Source of the DNA: Chimonanthus salicifolius
Lineage: Eukaryota; Streptophyta; Magnoliopsida; Laurales; Calycanthaceae
NCBI GenBank assembly: GCA_013350335.1
Contig: CM023540.1
Location: 49,582,552-49,646,551, forward strand
DNA length: 64,000 nt
Direction: 5' to 3'
Program-made: the position numbers and the translations under genes
Notes under the pieces: generated by a model
Seen by the model: the letters and a program-made list of their open reading frames with translations, nothing else
Databases searched by the model: none
What the model was told of the DNA's origin: nothing
Shown: positions 33,801-46,172 of the stretch, piece by piece
Layout: the number at the start of each line of letters is the position of its first letter
How positions within the stretch are numbered: position 1 is the stretch's first letter

Positions 33801-34182
33801 GATGGATTGTAAGACCACGAAGGGCCTATCCTAGGATATAGATCGCCGGACACAATAGATCGTCCTGACGGCTCATTAGTTTTCCAAGTTAAGTCCAATT
33901 GGTTCTATTGGATGTCAAAACTTACTTAGGCTTGCTTATGATTTACCAATGTCATCTCTAAGCCTAGTTTAGGTCTTTCTTGGTGTGATGGGTTCACCCT
34001 CAAGTCATCTATGGATAATTTACCTTTGGTGATTGCCATGCATTTGGTGATGCTTGAATTTTACACTTGATTTTCCAATGCATTGCTCTTGATTTAATCT
34101 TCACCACACTTGAGTCTTGATTCATTGTCTTCAATCTTCCAAGGCAACAACAAGGTGACTCGGTCAAACCGGGGCACTAACA
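30815..34182 (-). mobile_element. 5' LTR of a minus-strand retrotransposon (copy 1), with a nested LTR
   Basis: On the minus strand it starts TGTTAGTGCCCCGG at 34182 and ends at 30815 next to the primer-binding site. Removing the nested LTR (31343-33013) leaves about 1.69 kb. TATA in sense: TATTTAAACTCC near 33305. Words of CGATGGGTCG / CACGATGGATCGTGG type occupy 33340-33870, just sense-upstream of the TATA. The conserved 'AGCGGAATAAC', 'TATAGTGGTTCGG' and 'CATCTATGG' segments are shared with copy 2. Whether the element is copia or gypsy cannot be decided, because no coding domain is attached. Confidence 0.75.
31343..33013 (-). mobile_element. Nested LTR of the same family (copy 2)
   Basis: 1671 bp, plus-strand ends TGAAAGTTCCCTTGGG and GGGCACTAACA. 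It interrupts copy 1 between 'GTTCTCTTG' and 'ATGTTATGTTTCTTG'. Flanks ATAGG and GTAGA could be a degraded ATAGA duplication. TATA in sense: CTCTATATATATGAG near 32112. A block of (A/C)CGA..GGTCGGT words spans 32144-32700. Solo LTR, since no primer-binding site or internal region adjoins it. Confidence 0.78.
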
Positions 34183-37100
34183 TTTTTTCCAACAATAACT
34201 ACAATAATGGGAAACGAGAGAAGTGCCACTAGATCAAACCAACATGGCAGTGTTACAGTTATCCATAAAATCAAGTGACAACCGAATCAAACAGGGAATG
34301 TTCTCTCAAAACAATAAAAAAGGGAACAAGCTAAGCTAGAAGTAACCGCCACGACCTAAGCCTGATCTCGTGACCCGCTGGGTCCCGCATCCTAAAAGCA
34401 CCTGAATGGCAAGGGGGATGAGTTCTGCATACCCAGTGACAGAACACACACACACAGACATATATATATCACACATCACACATCATACACAACATATTCA
34501 TTATAACAAATTATTAAGGATGTCTACATGCATGGTCCCGCTTACACACACAACCCACCATGCATATGATCTAGCTTCACACTCGACATACCTTACAACC
34601 GCCATATCTCTAAGGCCACCTCCACAGAGGTCCACACACCCCACCGATGGTACCACGAGTTGTGAATCAATACCTGACGTACACGTGGGCAAACAAATAG
34701 TCAACCCATCGCGCACATGAGTGAACACACACTTAACTCATAAGACCTATGTGAGTTGTCCTCGACCTCACCAATGGAAGTTATACTCAACCATACCAAC
34801 GAGAGTTATCCTCAACTGCACCAATGTGAGTTGTCCTCAACTGTACCATCTCTCGACCGATGTGTGGGCGAACCAACATTCAACCCACTCGGTCAGCCAG
34901 GGATCATCCACAATAACCATATCCTCTCTAACACGGGGGTGAACAAACACTCAACCCACATGACTGGTGAACACCTCTAACTGTCATAGAAGCGTACAAA
35001 CACTCAACCCATCTGGTCTCACGGGATCCATAACCACCATCCCGTCCTTTGGTCAACGCGTGGGTGAACAAACACTCAACCCTCTTGGCCACCAGGGATG
35101 TGATGTGGGCATCTGTGAAAGTGGATCCAAGCCCAATTCATATCAAGCCAAGTCCAAGATTAGGTCCATGCCTTGGCCCAACAAGCTGCCAAAATCCATG
35201 GCAATCCATCCTTGTGCAAACCTACACAAGCCAAGCCCACAACTTAGGCCCAGTTGTGCATGACAGGCCAAAAAATATGGCAGAAATCTAATAAGGAACG
35301 TACATGTGGAATTGGGGAATCCTAGTCAAATTAGGATGAGGTCCTTGTTCGGTTAGTGGGTGTTTTATTTTTATTAGAAACCATTAGTAATTAGTACTTA
35401 CTTTATTTTAGATTTAGGAAGTTGTTTCCAAATAGAAGTATGTTATTTTGGGTATTCAAAGGAGGGTCGGCTCCTTTTTTTTTTTCCCCAGTCAGTAGTT
35501 TTTTTTATTTAAGCATTGTAATCAACGAGATTAGATAGAGATATTATGGATCAATAAAAGTTTGGTTTATTTGCCTTAATAACAGTGGGTTGTTTGTGAA
35601 ACTGAGCACTGCAACTGCAGGTCTCCTTGCAGCGTTACTGCTGCAGTACGTTGCAGATTTTGGCTGAGAAATCTAGCTCAGTTACAGGTGTTGGCGCTGA
35701 TTAGCACCACCTAATTGGCAGCCAGAGTGTTGGGGACATCCCAGGCCCAAGTCCCACATGGTACCCCAGTTAGACATTAAGTTGCAACGTGGTAAAGCAA
35801 CCAACGTATGTCGTTGTTTGTCAAGGTCTTACTAACGTGTGAAGGTGTTGAAGCACACCACCTATACCACAAGTTTTAGTAGCTCATTGGAATTCAAGAT
35901 CATATTGAGTTGCTTTGAATAACACCCAGCCTTGTTTTTTTTTTTTTTCCAGATTGTCTTTCAGGCCCTTTCTATCTACAAGTCAATCACGTTGGGATAT
36001 TATTTATATCTCTGATTTTATCGTAAGTCCGATTAAGAATTCAAGCTTTCAAAATAGTTCGAAGTTGGGTATTCTTGTTTTATCTAGCCTACATCAAAGT
36101 TATTATTCAAGTTATGATTGAGCTTCCACATAATATTCGGGTTTCGACAATTTATTTGTCTTAGCCTACAAAAGATGCATCATCCATCATGCACTCGGGT
36201 ACCAGACTTGCAATGACCTTTAAGTCTGCCTTGGGCGAATCAACACTCGACCCAAAGGCTTCCATGAGGTTTCCATGACTACCTCACAACCTGTCCCTCT
36301 TGGGACTCCCAGGTGTCTCGCCCTCCATTCCAGACCACGCCTCTCTCATAGAGGTGCCCAAAGACCACTAAGGGTAGACCTGACAGTCTAGCTATACTAG
36401 GGAGTACATCCACTCGTATCCCACCACCTGGTAACATAACCTCCCAACCATAACTACTCGTCAAGCTAGTGAGAGTCTCTAAATTCTTTGTGTAGCCTAA
36501 TACCCATGCCCCACCAGCATTCCATATATGCTAGTTACATACATGCACAATTATCTCTACACATGTTATCAACATAGCATATCATATCATAATCAAATAA
36601 ATACCACTATCTATGAAATGTTTGCATATTAGTATCTCAATATGTTATCAACCAATCACACCAAATAATAACGCATGATTATACAAAACATCATCACATA
36701 CATTCATTATATTTTCATATTTACCCGACACGAGAACACATGAACAGGTCCCTTGCCACATAGTTATCATAATGGTTCCCTTGTCGAGTGTCTAACAACG
36801 TATAAAGGGCCCCATTCCGTGTACTCCGTGTCTGCACAGTTAAATAGATATATGTAGAATTGCGTATGCTATAACTAGTGTGATAGTTCCCTCAATCCAA
36901 GCTATAAAAATAGGTCGAAGGATTGAAAAAAGCGATGCACGGGCTCGAGGTCTGAGAAGCTGGGATAAGTCTGCAAAATTGGGACGATCCTGTAAATCTG
37001 GTAGAAAACAGGCTGAAAAACAAGCAGAAAACGATCCAGAAACAGACTGAAAGCACTCCAAAAATAATCCCAAAAACATGCAAAAAATGGGCCTAGAAAT

Positions 37101-38640
37101 GGGATGGGGTTGTGGCTTGGAAATGAGCCTGGGCCGGGCGGCTGAATGGGTCGGGTCGAAAGGTGGTCTTGAAATTGAGTTGGGTTGGGCTCGACGAAGT
37201 TGGGCTTTGAACTGGCCTGGGCCAGACTGAGCTGGGCCCGAGAAACTGGGCTCATCTCGATCGGTCTGCTGGACCTAGATCTGGTGGGTTAAACTTGGAC
37301 GAATGGGCCTGGAGATGGGTTTGGGTCGGTGGTGCAACGCCCCGCCCTTTTTCACTCTCTGAAAATCAGAGTCTATTTTTTTTTCTTTAAATAAAAGAGT
37401 GAGAGAGAGAGGGAGCGTCACGACGCAAGCTAAGTCTGAGCTTCCAAAGCCCAACCTTTAACTGGCCAACCATACATATGCGTGGACCAAGTCCACTAAA
37501 ATGTTCACATGTACTCAAGTTAAACATGCGGAATAAATCATAGATGCGGAATAATAATAGAATAACAATTCTATTCCGTTTTAGATAGCAAGGATGTCCA
37601 ACACTTAGTAATAATTATCATACATTAAAATATCCAAAATTAACATTCCAAACCATAGCAAATAATCTACGTTATTACAATCATGAATGTTAGCTACTCA
37701 AAATACATTGTCCATGAGTAACTTAAATAAAACGAAACTAAAAAATCCAAGCTCCTAAGCTTGGCTCCGATCTCGTTCCTCGTTCCGTTCAATTCATGTG
37801 TCATCAACTAGGGTAGAAGTAGGGCGTTAGACAACGCGCCCAGTAGGTACTCCAAGTAGGGTCAAACACATGGGTTAGTATAAAAATCCAGATATAATAC
37901 ATTATACCGTACTTGTAAAGCATCGTATCCAAAATAGTGTATGATAATAGAGATCGAATCATTTAGATAAAAAACCAGAAACATTGCATGATAATAGAGA
38001 TCATAATCATGCTGATTCAATGCCATGCCATGGGTGTCATATGCCATGAGTCCCACCCATCACCCATATCACAAACACATAGTATCCTCTTGATGGAAAA
38101 CTCCTCATCAAACTTCTTGATGGAAAACTCCTCATCAAGGATCCTCACGAATGCTTACGGAAGCCCCGACGGAGCGTGGAATCCAGTTACCTCTTGGTGG
38201 ATAATGCACACCAAGGTCTTCCTCTTGATGGAAACTCCTCATCAAGGTATCCTCACAAATGCCTTACGGACGCCCCAACGGAGTGTAGATCTCCGGTTAC
38301 ATTTTATCCTTCCCATGCCATGCATGAGATGCAAATGACAACATGCTATGTAAAAATACAAATCATAGCATTTAAAATTCCATAATTGAAACATATTGTT
38401 TGATACCAAAATAATTTATCAAACATGAATCAAAATCATCATATATACATATCCATGGTTTTCAATAAGGTAGGAATCCTACCAATGACCAACTAAAGTG
38501 TCCTTTCGTTTTCGTCCGAAAACCGCTCTTCGATCATACAGCGCTTGTGAGGTCCCGTTACCTTATTACATATCAATAAGTCAAATCAAAGTTCGATTTA
38601 GTTTCCAACCATACTTAAGTCCATAAACATGCCTTAGTGG

Positions 38641-40373
38641 GGTTCGGCCATACAACATGGCCGAACCTCACTCACTTGATTTTTGCGTCCCTCTTTTGAT
38701 TCCTTAATCAATCATACATGAGTTAATCATTTAGCATTAATAAAAAAGTCCACAAAACTTCTCCATGGGCTTCGGCCATACACCATGGTTGAACCCATGG
38801 TCCATCATTTTAATCATATTCCAACTTAGCCATCATTCTAACCATAGCTAATTACTTCGTTTAATTACATATGACTTAAGTCCCAAAAATCAAGTAAAAC
38901 ATTCATATAAATGTTTCATTTATAAAATAAGTAGGTTACCTGTTGTCCACTACCCATTGTCCATTGTCCACTGTCCACTACCCACTGTCCACCGTCCAGT
39001 ATCCACTGTCCACCGTCCACTATCCACTGTCCACTAGTGGGGGTTTGGGCATATCTTAGGGCTGAAATATGCTTAAGTCCACAATCATCCATGAATGGGG
39101 TTCGGCCATACAACATGGCCGAACCTCACCCTTTTGGTTTTGGTCCCTTTTTTAATCCCTTATCATTTAAATGAATATGGGTCCAAGATCATTCCCTCTT
39201 TTCCTTAGCTTGATAATTTATTCATTTAACCATGCATAGATCTATAAATGACCCATTAAATGGTTCATGGGGTTCGGCCATACATCATGGCTGAACCCAT
39301 GATGTCATTTTTCATCCTCCTTTCTTAAATCATTTACAACATTAAATCTATAATCGAAGTCCCTCCATGGGGGGGGGGTTTAATCATTCATTTAGATTCA
39401 TCATTTAAAATCCAAAGATCCATAATAAATCCCTTAAAATTTCTCCATGGGGTTCGGCCATACAACATGGCCGAACCCATGTCCTTGGTTCTTCCTTATT
39501 TCCTCATTTCAAACTTATCATTTACAACATGTAAACCTTATTTAAGATCACTAACCTATTTGCATGATTTTCATCCTTTACCACTCATTAACATTTACCA
39601 ACATTCATCCATCATTCTCATCCTTAAAACCCTTTAAACATCAACAATATACCTCCATGGGGTTCGGCCATGGTGTATGGCCGAACCCATGGTCTAAGGT
39701 TTTTCACCATTATAACATTTTAGACCATTTAAAATGATTAACAATTCTCCATTATTTCCCTCCTTTAAAACCCTTTCAAATCATTGACATACATCCATTT
39801 TAAAACCTTTTAAAATCCTTAATACCTTTCCATGGTGTTCGGCCATGTTGGTTCATCACTTTCTCTTGGAAAATCATATAACCAAGATTTGATCCTTTGA
39901 TGGTTCTCATACACAAACTTAGGGTTTGGCCATGCAAGGGCCAAACCATGATCCTTGATCATCCACCATTTCATACATGGTTCATGCATAAAGTCCTTAG
40001 CCATAATAAAAATTAGGGTTCGGCCATTGTCCTTGACCATCTTTTCTTACTTATGCAATCTTATCAAGTACTTACCGATTCCGCGACTCCTCCGGTTTCT
40101 TTCACTCCTTGCTCCTCCACTCTTCTTCTTCCTTAGTCTTTCTTCTTTCTTCCTCCTTGATCTTTGGCCAAGAGTGAGCTTGAGAGGTCTTGAGATGAAA
40201 ACCCAAGGAGAGGGTTCGGCCAAAAAGTGTAGGTTTGAGAGAGGGAGAGGAGCTTGAGATAGAAAACTCTAAGTCCCTTGTCCTTTGCCTTTGAGAGTGG
40301 TCGGCCTTGAGTGAGAGGGAGAGAGTGAGATGAAAACCAAGCTTTGTCTTTGTTCATTGAGAGTGGTCGGCCA
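38641..40373. repeat. Array of about twelve GGTTCGGCC..GGCCGAACC hairpins
   Basis: Near-perfect inverted repeats with a 9-10-base loop at 38641-38667, 38771-38795, 39099-39125, 39271-39297, 39451-39477, 39661-39687 and 39922-39946. Half-words (GTTCGGCCA or GGTCGGCC) occur at 39837, 40013, 40213, 40298 and 40363. Spacing is irregular (about 85-330 bp), with unrelated AT-rich sequence between, so this is not a simple tandem repeat. Confidence 0.88.
38944..39036 (+). repeat. TGTCCAC minisatellite
   Basis: About thirteen heptamers of TGTCCAC/TACCCAC/CGTCCAC type in tandem, within the hairpin array. Confidence 0.85.
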
Positions 40374-41455
40374 AGGGTGGTATCCTTTGGTTGATGCCTT
40401 TTTGTAACTCCCATGACCCCTCACCTCCTCATTAATACTTTCTTTGGGGGTTTCATCCCCTGAGATGAAACTCCCAACCTTATGCCCCTTGGGTTTCCAT
40501 CATGAGATGGAAACCCTCCATGTCCCAATGTGCGCTCTTGGTTAACCTTGTGTAACAACACCAACCTTTCACCTCCCTCATTTAATGCTTCCTTTGGAGT
40601 TTCATCCCATGAGATGAAACTCCCATGTCCCCAACGTGTATCCATGGTATGTTTTGTGTAACAACCAAAAACTCTTCATCTAATCACTTAACTCACTTAA
40701 GATGAAAGTCCCATTAACTTCCCATTCAACTCATCTCTTTAACTCAACTCATATCTTTAATTCAACTCATTTAACTCACTTAAAATTAACTCATTTCCTT
40801 GATTCTATTTCCAATTTAATTCAGCTCCAATTTAATTAAACTTGAACTCACTTGGTGGTCAACCAAGTCAACCATGACCCATTGGGTCCCAATTGGGCAT
40901 TTGACCAAATTGACAACCTTGACCCAATTAAATAAATCTGACCCATTTATTTCAATTGAATCTTATCCATAATCCGTTGGGTCTTAATTGAGCAATTGAC
41001 CCAACACCTTAGCCATCTAAAGTCTATCTCCATTAATTCACAAATTATATGGACAATTTCCATAAATATTCATAACTTGAAAATCAAGGGTGTTACAGGT
41101 GGGCTCATGAACTAGGCCTGGAAAAAAGGCCTAGGTTGTAGAATTAGAGAGGAGAGGGAGATAAGGAGAGAAGGAGAAGAAGAATAAGAAAGAATGAAGG
41201 AATAATAGGGGAGAATCGTCTAGAGCTTGAGTGGCGACGAAGAAGAAAGGTCGGGATCGAGAGAGAGAAAATGAAAGAGGGAAAGAGAGGTGGCTGCTCA
41301 AGGAGAGCCAAGGTTGGGGCGACGACAGAGAGGTGAACAAGATAGGGTAAGATCCAGCGATTGCGGGGTCCGACAGTCTGACGAGAAGAAAATTGCAGCA
41401 GGGGTCTCAGGGTTTAGAGAGGGTTGAGGGTGAATGAGTGATTGAGAAAGAGAGA

Positions 41456-41460
<5 letters not shown>

Positions 41461-41499
<39 letters not shown>
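41461..41499 (+). repeat. (GA)n microsatellite
   Basis: Uninterrupted AG/GA dinucleotides in the purine-rich part of the outer LTR (CT-rich leader in minus sense). Confidence 0.95.
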
Positions 41500-41500
<1 letters not shown>

Positions 41501-42076
41501 GAAGCCATAGCAGGGGTTACAGGTCTTAGGGTTTGGAGAAAAGGAAGAAGGAGGGGAAAAAGGAGAAGAAAACGAAAAAGGAAGAAGAGCATAGAGAGAA
41601 AAAGAGAAAGACGTCTAAGGGATTAGGGTTTTGGGGTGGGCGACGACACTAGGGTTGCCAATATTGTTATAAGAGGAGAGGGGAAAAGATAAAGAGAGAA
41701 TAAATAGGGGTAGGGTTAGGGTTTGGGTTCACAACTATGGGAGGTTGTGAAACCAGGTCCAAAAATGGGGAATCGCGAAACGAGGTAAAAAAAAAAGTCC
41801 CGAAAATCTTTTTTTTTTTTTTTTGCAGAAAATAAGGAAAACACATTTTTTTTCATAAAAACAATTAAAATATGTGATTTTCCAAACATTTTCATGATAA
41901 AATACTTAATAAGTCAAAATTACCAAAATGTCCATCAAGTCTCCGAGTTTGTAATCACGCAACTTGGGGCCCACCACGGAACCCACACTCTCCCCACTGC
42001 TATCAAAGCACCAAAAACGACACGGAGATCCATAAATCTCTCCAAAAATCCAGAAAAATCAGGTCAAGTTGTTACA

Positions 42077-42934
42077 GATATTGTCCAAATTGCCCTAGAG
42101 ATGCATGGTAAATTTGATGGTGTGAAGCATAGCCCTTTATAGAGTCTAAAGGGACTTAAAATGTTGAAATCAATGTTATAAAATCGAGCCGTCTATCGAA
42201 CCATTTCTGAGGAAGGTTGGGTTAAATAAGGTTCAACCGAATTCAACCGTGGTCAAACCCGGTAAACTCTATGCCATTACTATAAATATTATAAATAATA
42301 TTAAAATTATAATTATAATTTAATTGATGAGTTGAAATAAATTTTAAATAAAAATTATTTTAATATAAATCAACAAAAATACCTTAATGAAATGAAATAT
42401 GCATTTCTTAAAAATGATTTAATTAAAAGTATTCGTACTTAATTTTTAGACCAACCCAAAACTATATATTTAGAAAATAATTAATTTTTTTGTCACGCTC
42501 ATATCACAAGTTAAATTAAAAATCGTTTGAGTTTGGATGATCATGGATAATAATTTTGACTTGAATAAATATGCAAAGAAGGGTGAAGTAAGAAATAATG
42601 AAGTTTATTATGTTTTACATTATTAATTTTACATATTTTTATGAATTTTAAGTTAAAAAATATATAAAAAAACCTTTTTCTATATTAAATTACTTTTTTA
42701 TGAAGTTATTTATCAAGAAATGCATGTTTAGAAATAGTATTTATAGAAAAGATTAATTTTATAAATAAAAAGCCTAAGCTCCAAAGTTCTCACAAAAGGA
42801 CAAAATAAGCCTCTCCTCACAAGAGGACAAAATAGGCCTCTCCTCATAAGAGGACAAAATAATCCTCTCAAGAAAGTCCTTTAGGGTTTTCACCTTCAAT
42901 TTTTTTTTCTTTCTTTCACTCTACAGACACCAAC
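42077..42934. other. AT-rich spacer
   Basis: No gene is seen. AATTATAATT-rich low-complexity sequence. At 42790-42870 the string 'ACAAAATA(A/G)(G/T)CCTCTC' with CACAAGAGG/CATAAGAGG repeats three times at about 28-30 bp. Confidence 0.4.
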
Positions 42935-44447
42935 GCTACATTTGGATGGGGGTAAGAGGGAGTAACCCCCATTATCCCTTGTTACCCTTGTTTGGTAATA
43001 AGGGAGTAAGGGTAAAAATTTGAAAATTTACTCCTCTTATCCCATTTTTGAATATCCCTTTGCAGGTTGGGGTATTCACAATACTCTACCCCTTAATACC
43101 CCTTGCCTTCCTCTCTTTATAAATTAAATATAATAAAATTAAAATATTGAAAAAAATATATATTATATAATTAAAAAAATAATATATTTCAAGTAATTAG
43201 AAATTTATTTTAAAAATGTGTCAACACTTTCAACATGATGCATTTGGATGAGGGGTAAATTTTATCGGGGTTACACTTGAGTAGGGGTAACTGTAAGTAG
43301 GGGTAAACTGACATATTAACAATTTTATGAGAATTAATATTTTTTATTAAATCTATCTAGTATAAATAATAAAAAGAAAATTTTATGAAACATAATTGTC
43401 AAAATATACTATTTTTAAGGGTGATTCTGTCGAAATTTCGATAAGGTCTCAAAACTCAGAAAGATTTTGAGGTTCATCATAATCTCTTTCGGAGTAATTA
43501 GCAATTTATTCTCTTAGAAGATTATTTTAAAAATGTGTAAATATTTTCAATATAATGCATTTGGATGAGGGGTAAATTTTACGGGGGTTACCCAGGGTTA
43601 CCCTTGAGTAGGTGTAACTGTAAGCAGGGGTAATCTGACATAACAATTTTATAAGAATCAATAATTTTTATTTAATTCATATAATATAAAAAATAAAAAT
43701 AAAATTTTATGAAACATACTTGTCAAAATGTCCTATTTTTAAGGAGTGATTTGTCAAATTTCGAAAGGGCCTCGAAACTCCAAAAGAGTTTGAGGTTCAT
43801 GGTAATCTCTTTTGGAGTAATTAACAATTTTTTTTTTATTGAATGTTTATTTTAAAAATTTGTCAATATTTTTGACGTGATTCATTTGGATGAGAGGTAA
43901 ATTTTACATGGGTTACTCGGGGTTACCCTTGAATAGGGGTAACTGTAAGCAGGGGTAACCTGACATACTAACAATTTTAAAAGAATTAATATTTTTATTA
44001 AATTCATGTAATATGAAAAATTATAATTATATTTTTTTATGAAGAGATATGTTGATATTTTTTATTCATTCATTGGAATTTAAAATAATAATATCAAAAA
44101 AATTCTTTATTTATTTATTTAGTGTTAGAATGCAAGTGTTCATTTTAAATTATAATTATGAAAAATAATTTATAAAAAATAGATAATATTATTATAAGCT
44201 ATATTATTAGAATTAATATTATTTACAAATTATGTTTTATAAAAAAATTCAAAAAATATTAATATATCAGGTTATCCTTACTTGTAGTTACCTAATAAGA
44301 TTTTTACCCTTATAGGAAGTTTTTACTTTACCACTGCAATTATCAAATAAGATAAGGGTAATCCCAGTTCAAGGGTCACCCCTACTCAAGGGTGACCCCT
44401 ACTCAGGGTAACCCCTCTAAAATTTAGCCCTCATCCAAACACAGCCC
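42935..44447. mobile_element. TIR element with about 320-bp tandem internal repeats
   Basis: The left end GCTACATTTGGATGGGGGTAA and right end (rc GCTGTGTTTGGATGAGGGCTA) are inverted repeats. The 'GTTTGGATG' style is reminiscent of Tourist/PIF-Harbinger TIRs, but no TWA target duplication is evident. Inside, the same TIR-like start (ATGCATTTGGATGAGGGGTA) recurs at 43236, 43554 and, as ATTCATTTGGATGAGAGGTA, 43880. Each is followed by TTACCC...AGGGGTAACTGTAAGCAGG and about 200 bp of AT-rich sequence. This gives two full tandem units and a partial third. No ORF. Confidence 0.6.
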
Positions 44448-46164
44448 AAGTGACGGTGGCAGCAGCGGGTAGGCAACTTCTTCTTTCTCCTCAATCTTTC
44501 CCCTTTTCTCTCCTTTTCAACAGCCGATCACGAGTCACGGTTTGATTCGAATAACTGAGTTGGATCGGTCGAAACATTTTTATACGATTTATCTTTTCGA
44601 GAGGTTTTTCTCGTTGAACTGGACCGTAGATATGATGGGCGCGGTCGAACCCTAGTCTGATTCTTATAATGCTGGGTGAGATAAAGAGCCCATATAATAG
44701 GAGACATGAGTCAGGGCCTGATTTGACATGTTTGGGGCCTTAAGGGTATGGTTCATTTTCTTAGAGCAAAGGAGAGTAACGGGATTAGAAGATAAGATAC
44801 ACTTGCCACAGCTCCAATCTTATTTAGTTGGCAATTAAAATATCAAGTAACCCTCTCTCTTTAGCAAGGCTTGGGGGCACCTACCTAGTGATAATTTTTG
44901 GTTTTTTATTATTTTATTTCTATAATGATGTACTAAAGGCACTTGTTCATGGGAGATTGATTTCTTTTTTCTTCTTTCAACATAGAATGTATTGGGAAAG
45001 GAGGTGGGCGACCCCCACAATCTTTGAAATTTTATAACTTTTTTATTCCTTTCCAAACACTATAAATAAGGCCTATTGTGGACCATTGTTCTCATCCCTC
45101 AGCGATTTAAGTTCAATGTTTCTCTCTCCCTTTCTAAGTTCTAATCTTTTGATTTATGTTCTAGTTTTAATTTTGCATTTATTTGTTGTCATAAATTGCT
45201 TGCATTGTGTGTTTCAATTTCAATTTGAAGTTAATACCAAGTGAGATTTGTGCACTAGATTAATTCTATGTTAAGAGAATCAATTCTTGTCTTTGCCCAT
45301 TCGAGTTTCAATTTGCTCAATTGGAGTGACATTTATTTTGAACTTTTTTGAATTGTGTAAAATCTGAGGATTTCATCTACAAATTTTGGGTTAATTTTGA
45401 AGTTGGATTTTCTCAATTTGACCCTTTGGATTTATCCTAGATCTAGATATTGACTCGTCTAAAATTTTTATAAGTCATGTTCCAAACTAAGAATTCAATT
45501 TCTAAAGACTTAGCCTGCATCACTATAAAGAAGTTGAATTAACTTAACTCATTTGTTAAAAGAATTGAGCAAACCCAAACAAAGCTTCTTTCAAATGACT
45601 AACATGATCAGTCAAATGACATTCTATAGTTTGAGTTTCATGACTAAATGAATGAAATTGATTTTGTCGTTAGATACATGTGAATTTGTTTTGTATGACC
45701 CATAGAATCAACTAATCTATTGACAAATTGTTATTATCCTCACCATAAATTCATGACAATCATGAATGACTCTCAAAACCTAGCCATCGATGTAATGATG
45801 AAGAAAATTATTCATAGATTATGTAGCCTTTTTACCCTCTTTGTATAATATTTCTTTATAGCCTTTCTGAAAAAAAAAAATCAACCATAAAAAATGGGGG
45901 AGTTTTAGTAGGAACAAAAGTAAGGGAATTTGTTAGAAAGGACCCATCTTTTTAAAAAGGTCCTATGCTTTTCAGAATTTAAAAAAGGCCCTTAAGTTTT
46001 GGCAAAAGAACATCAATAATAACGCCTCCATTATTTTAAAAGGAAAAAAAGAAAGAAAAGTTTAAAATGGAAGAGCCGCTCGAAGAGTGTGGATGGTGAA
46101 AGTAATTGGGAAGGAAAGACTATAATGGGGAGTTTTATCCTTTCAAGAGGAGGTGTCCATGGTA
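44448..46164. other. Unclassified sequence
   Basis: No gene is recognised. A TATA-like CACTATAAATAAGGCC lies at 45058-45073 with CT-rich sequence after it (45115-45140), which could be the promoter of a degraded LTR. The rest is AT-rich with no family wording in any frame. Confidence 0.3.
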
Positions 46165-46172
46165 ATAAAAAA

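Larger units (their letters stand above)
37333..41097 (-). mobile_element. Solo gypsy-type LTR, 3.77 kb, TSD GGTGG
   Basis: Plus-strand ends TGCAACGCCCCGCCC and AAGGGTGTTACA. Perfect target duplication GGTGG at 37328-37332 and 41098-41102. In minus sense: a CT-rich leader near 40085-40200, donor GAATCG|GTAAGTAC at 40075, then a long series of GGTTCGGCC/GGCCGAACC hairpin words (40373 down to 38641). A TGTCCAC minisatellite (38944-39036) and a tandem module of TTGATGGAAAACTCCTCATC units (38087-38260) also lie inside. No internal domain. Confidence 0.88.
34183..42076 (-). mobile_element. Gypsy-type LTR, interrupted by a 3.77-kb solo LTR
   Basis: The right end AAGTTGTTACA at 42076, and the preceding 180 bp (ATTACCAAAATGTCC...), align with the right end of the solo LTR at 30180. 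The acceptor-like sense motif ATTCAG|G is at about 34402, and the CCCAGTGAC island follows. The tandem module with TGAGTTGTCCTC and GTGAACAAACACTCAACCC units lies at 34735-35105. The left edge was not found and may be cut by the LTR ending at 34182. A sequence of separate character at about 35100-36185 (starting TGATGTGGGCATC) may be another insertion. CT-rich leader sequence in minus sense spans 41130-41640. Confidence 0.6.

Noticed and set aside
20160..34182. 20160-21658 and 30815-34182 as the two LTRs of one element
   Set aside because: They share a family and orientation but are too diverged to be an original pair, and the sequence between contains no retrotransposon coding domain.
35100..36185. 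A separate complete LTR or solo element inside the 34183-42076 LTR
   Set aside because: The segment looks foreign (TGATGTGGGC start, different composition), but I could not find matching ends or a target duplication, so I did not list it as its own element.
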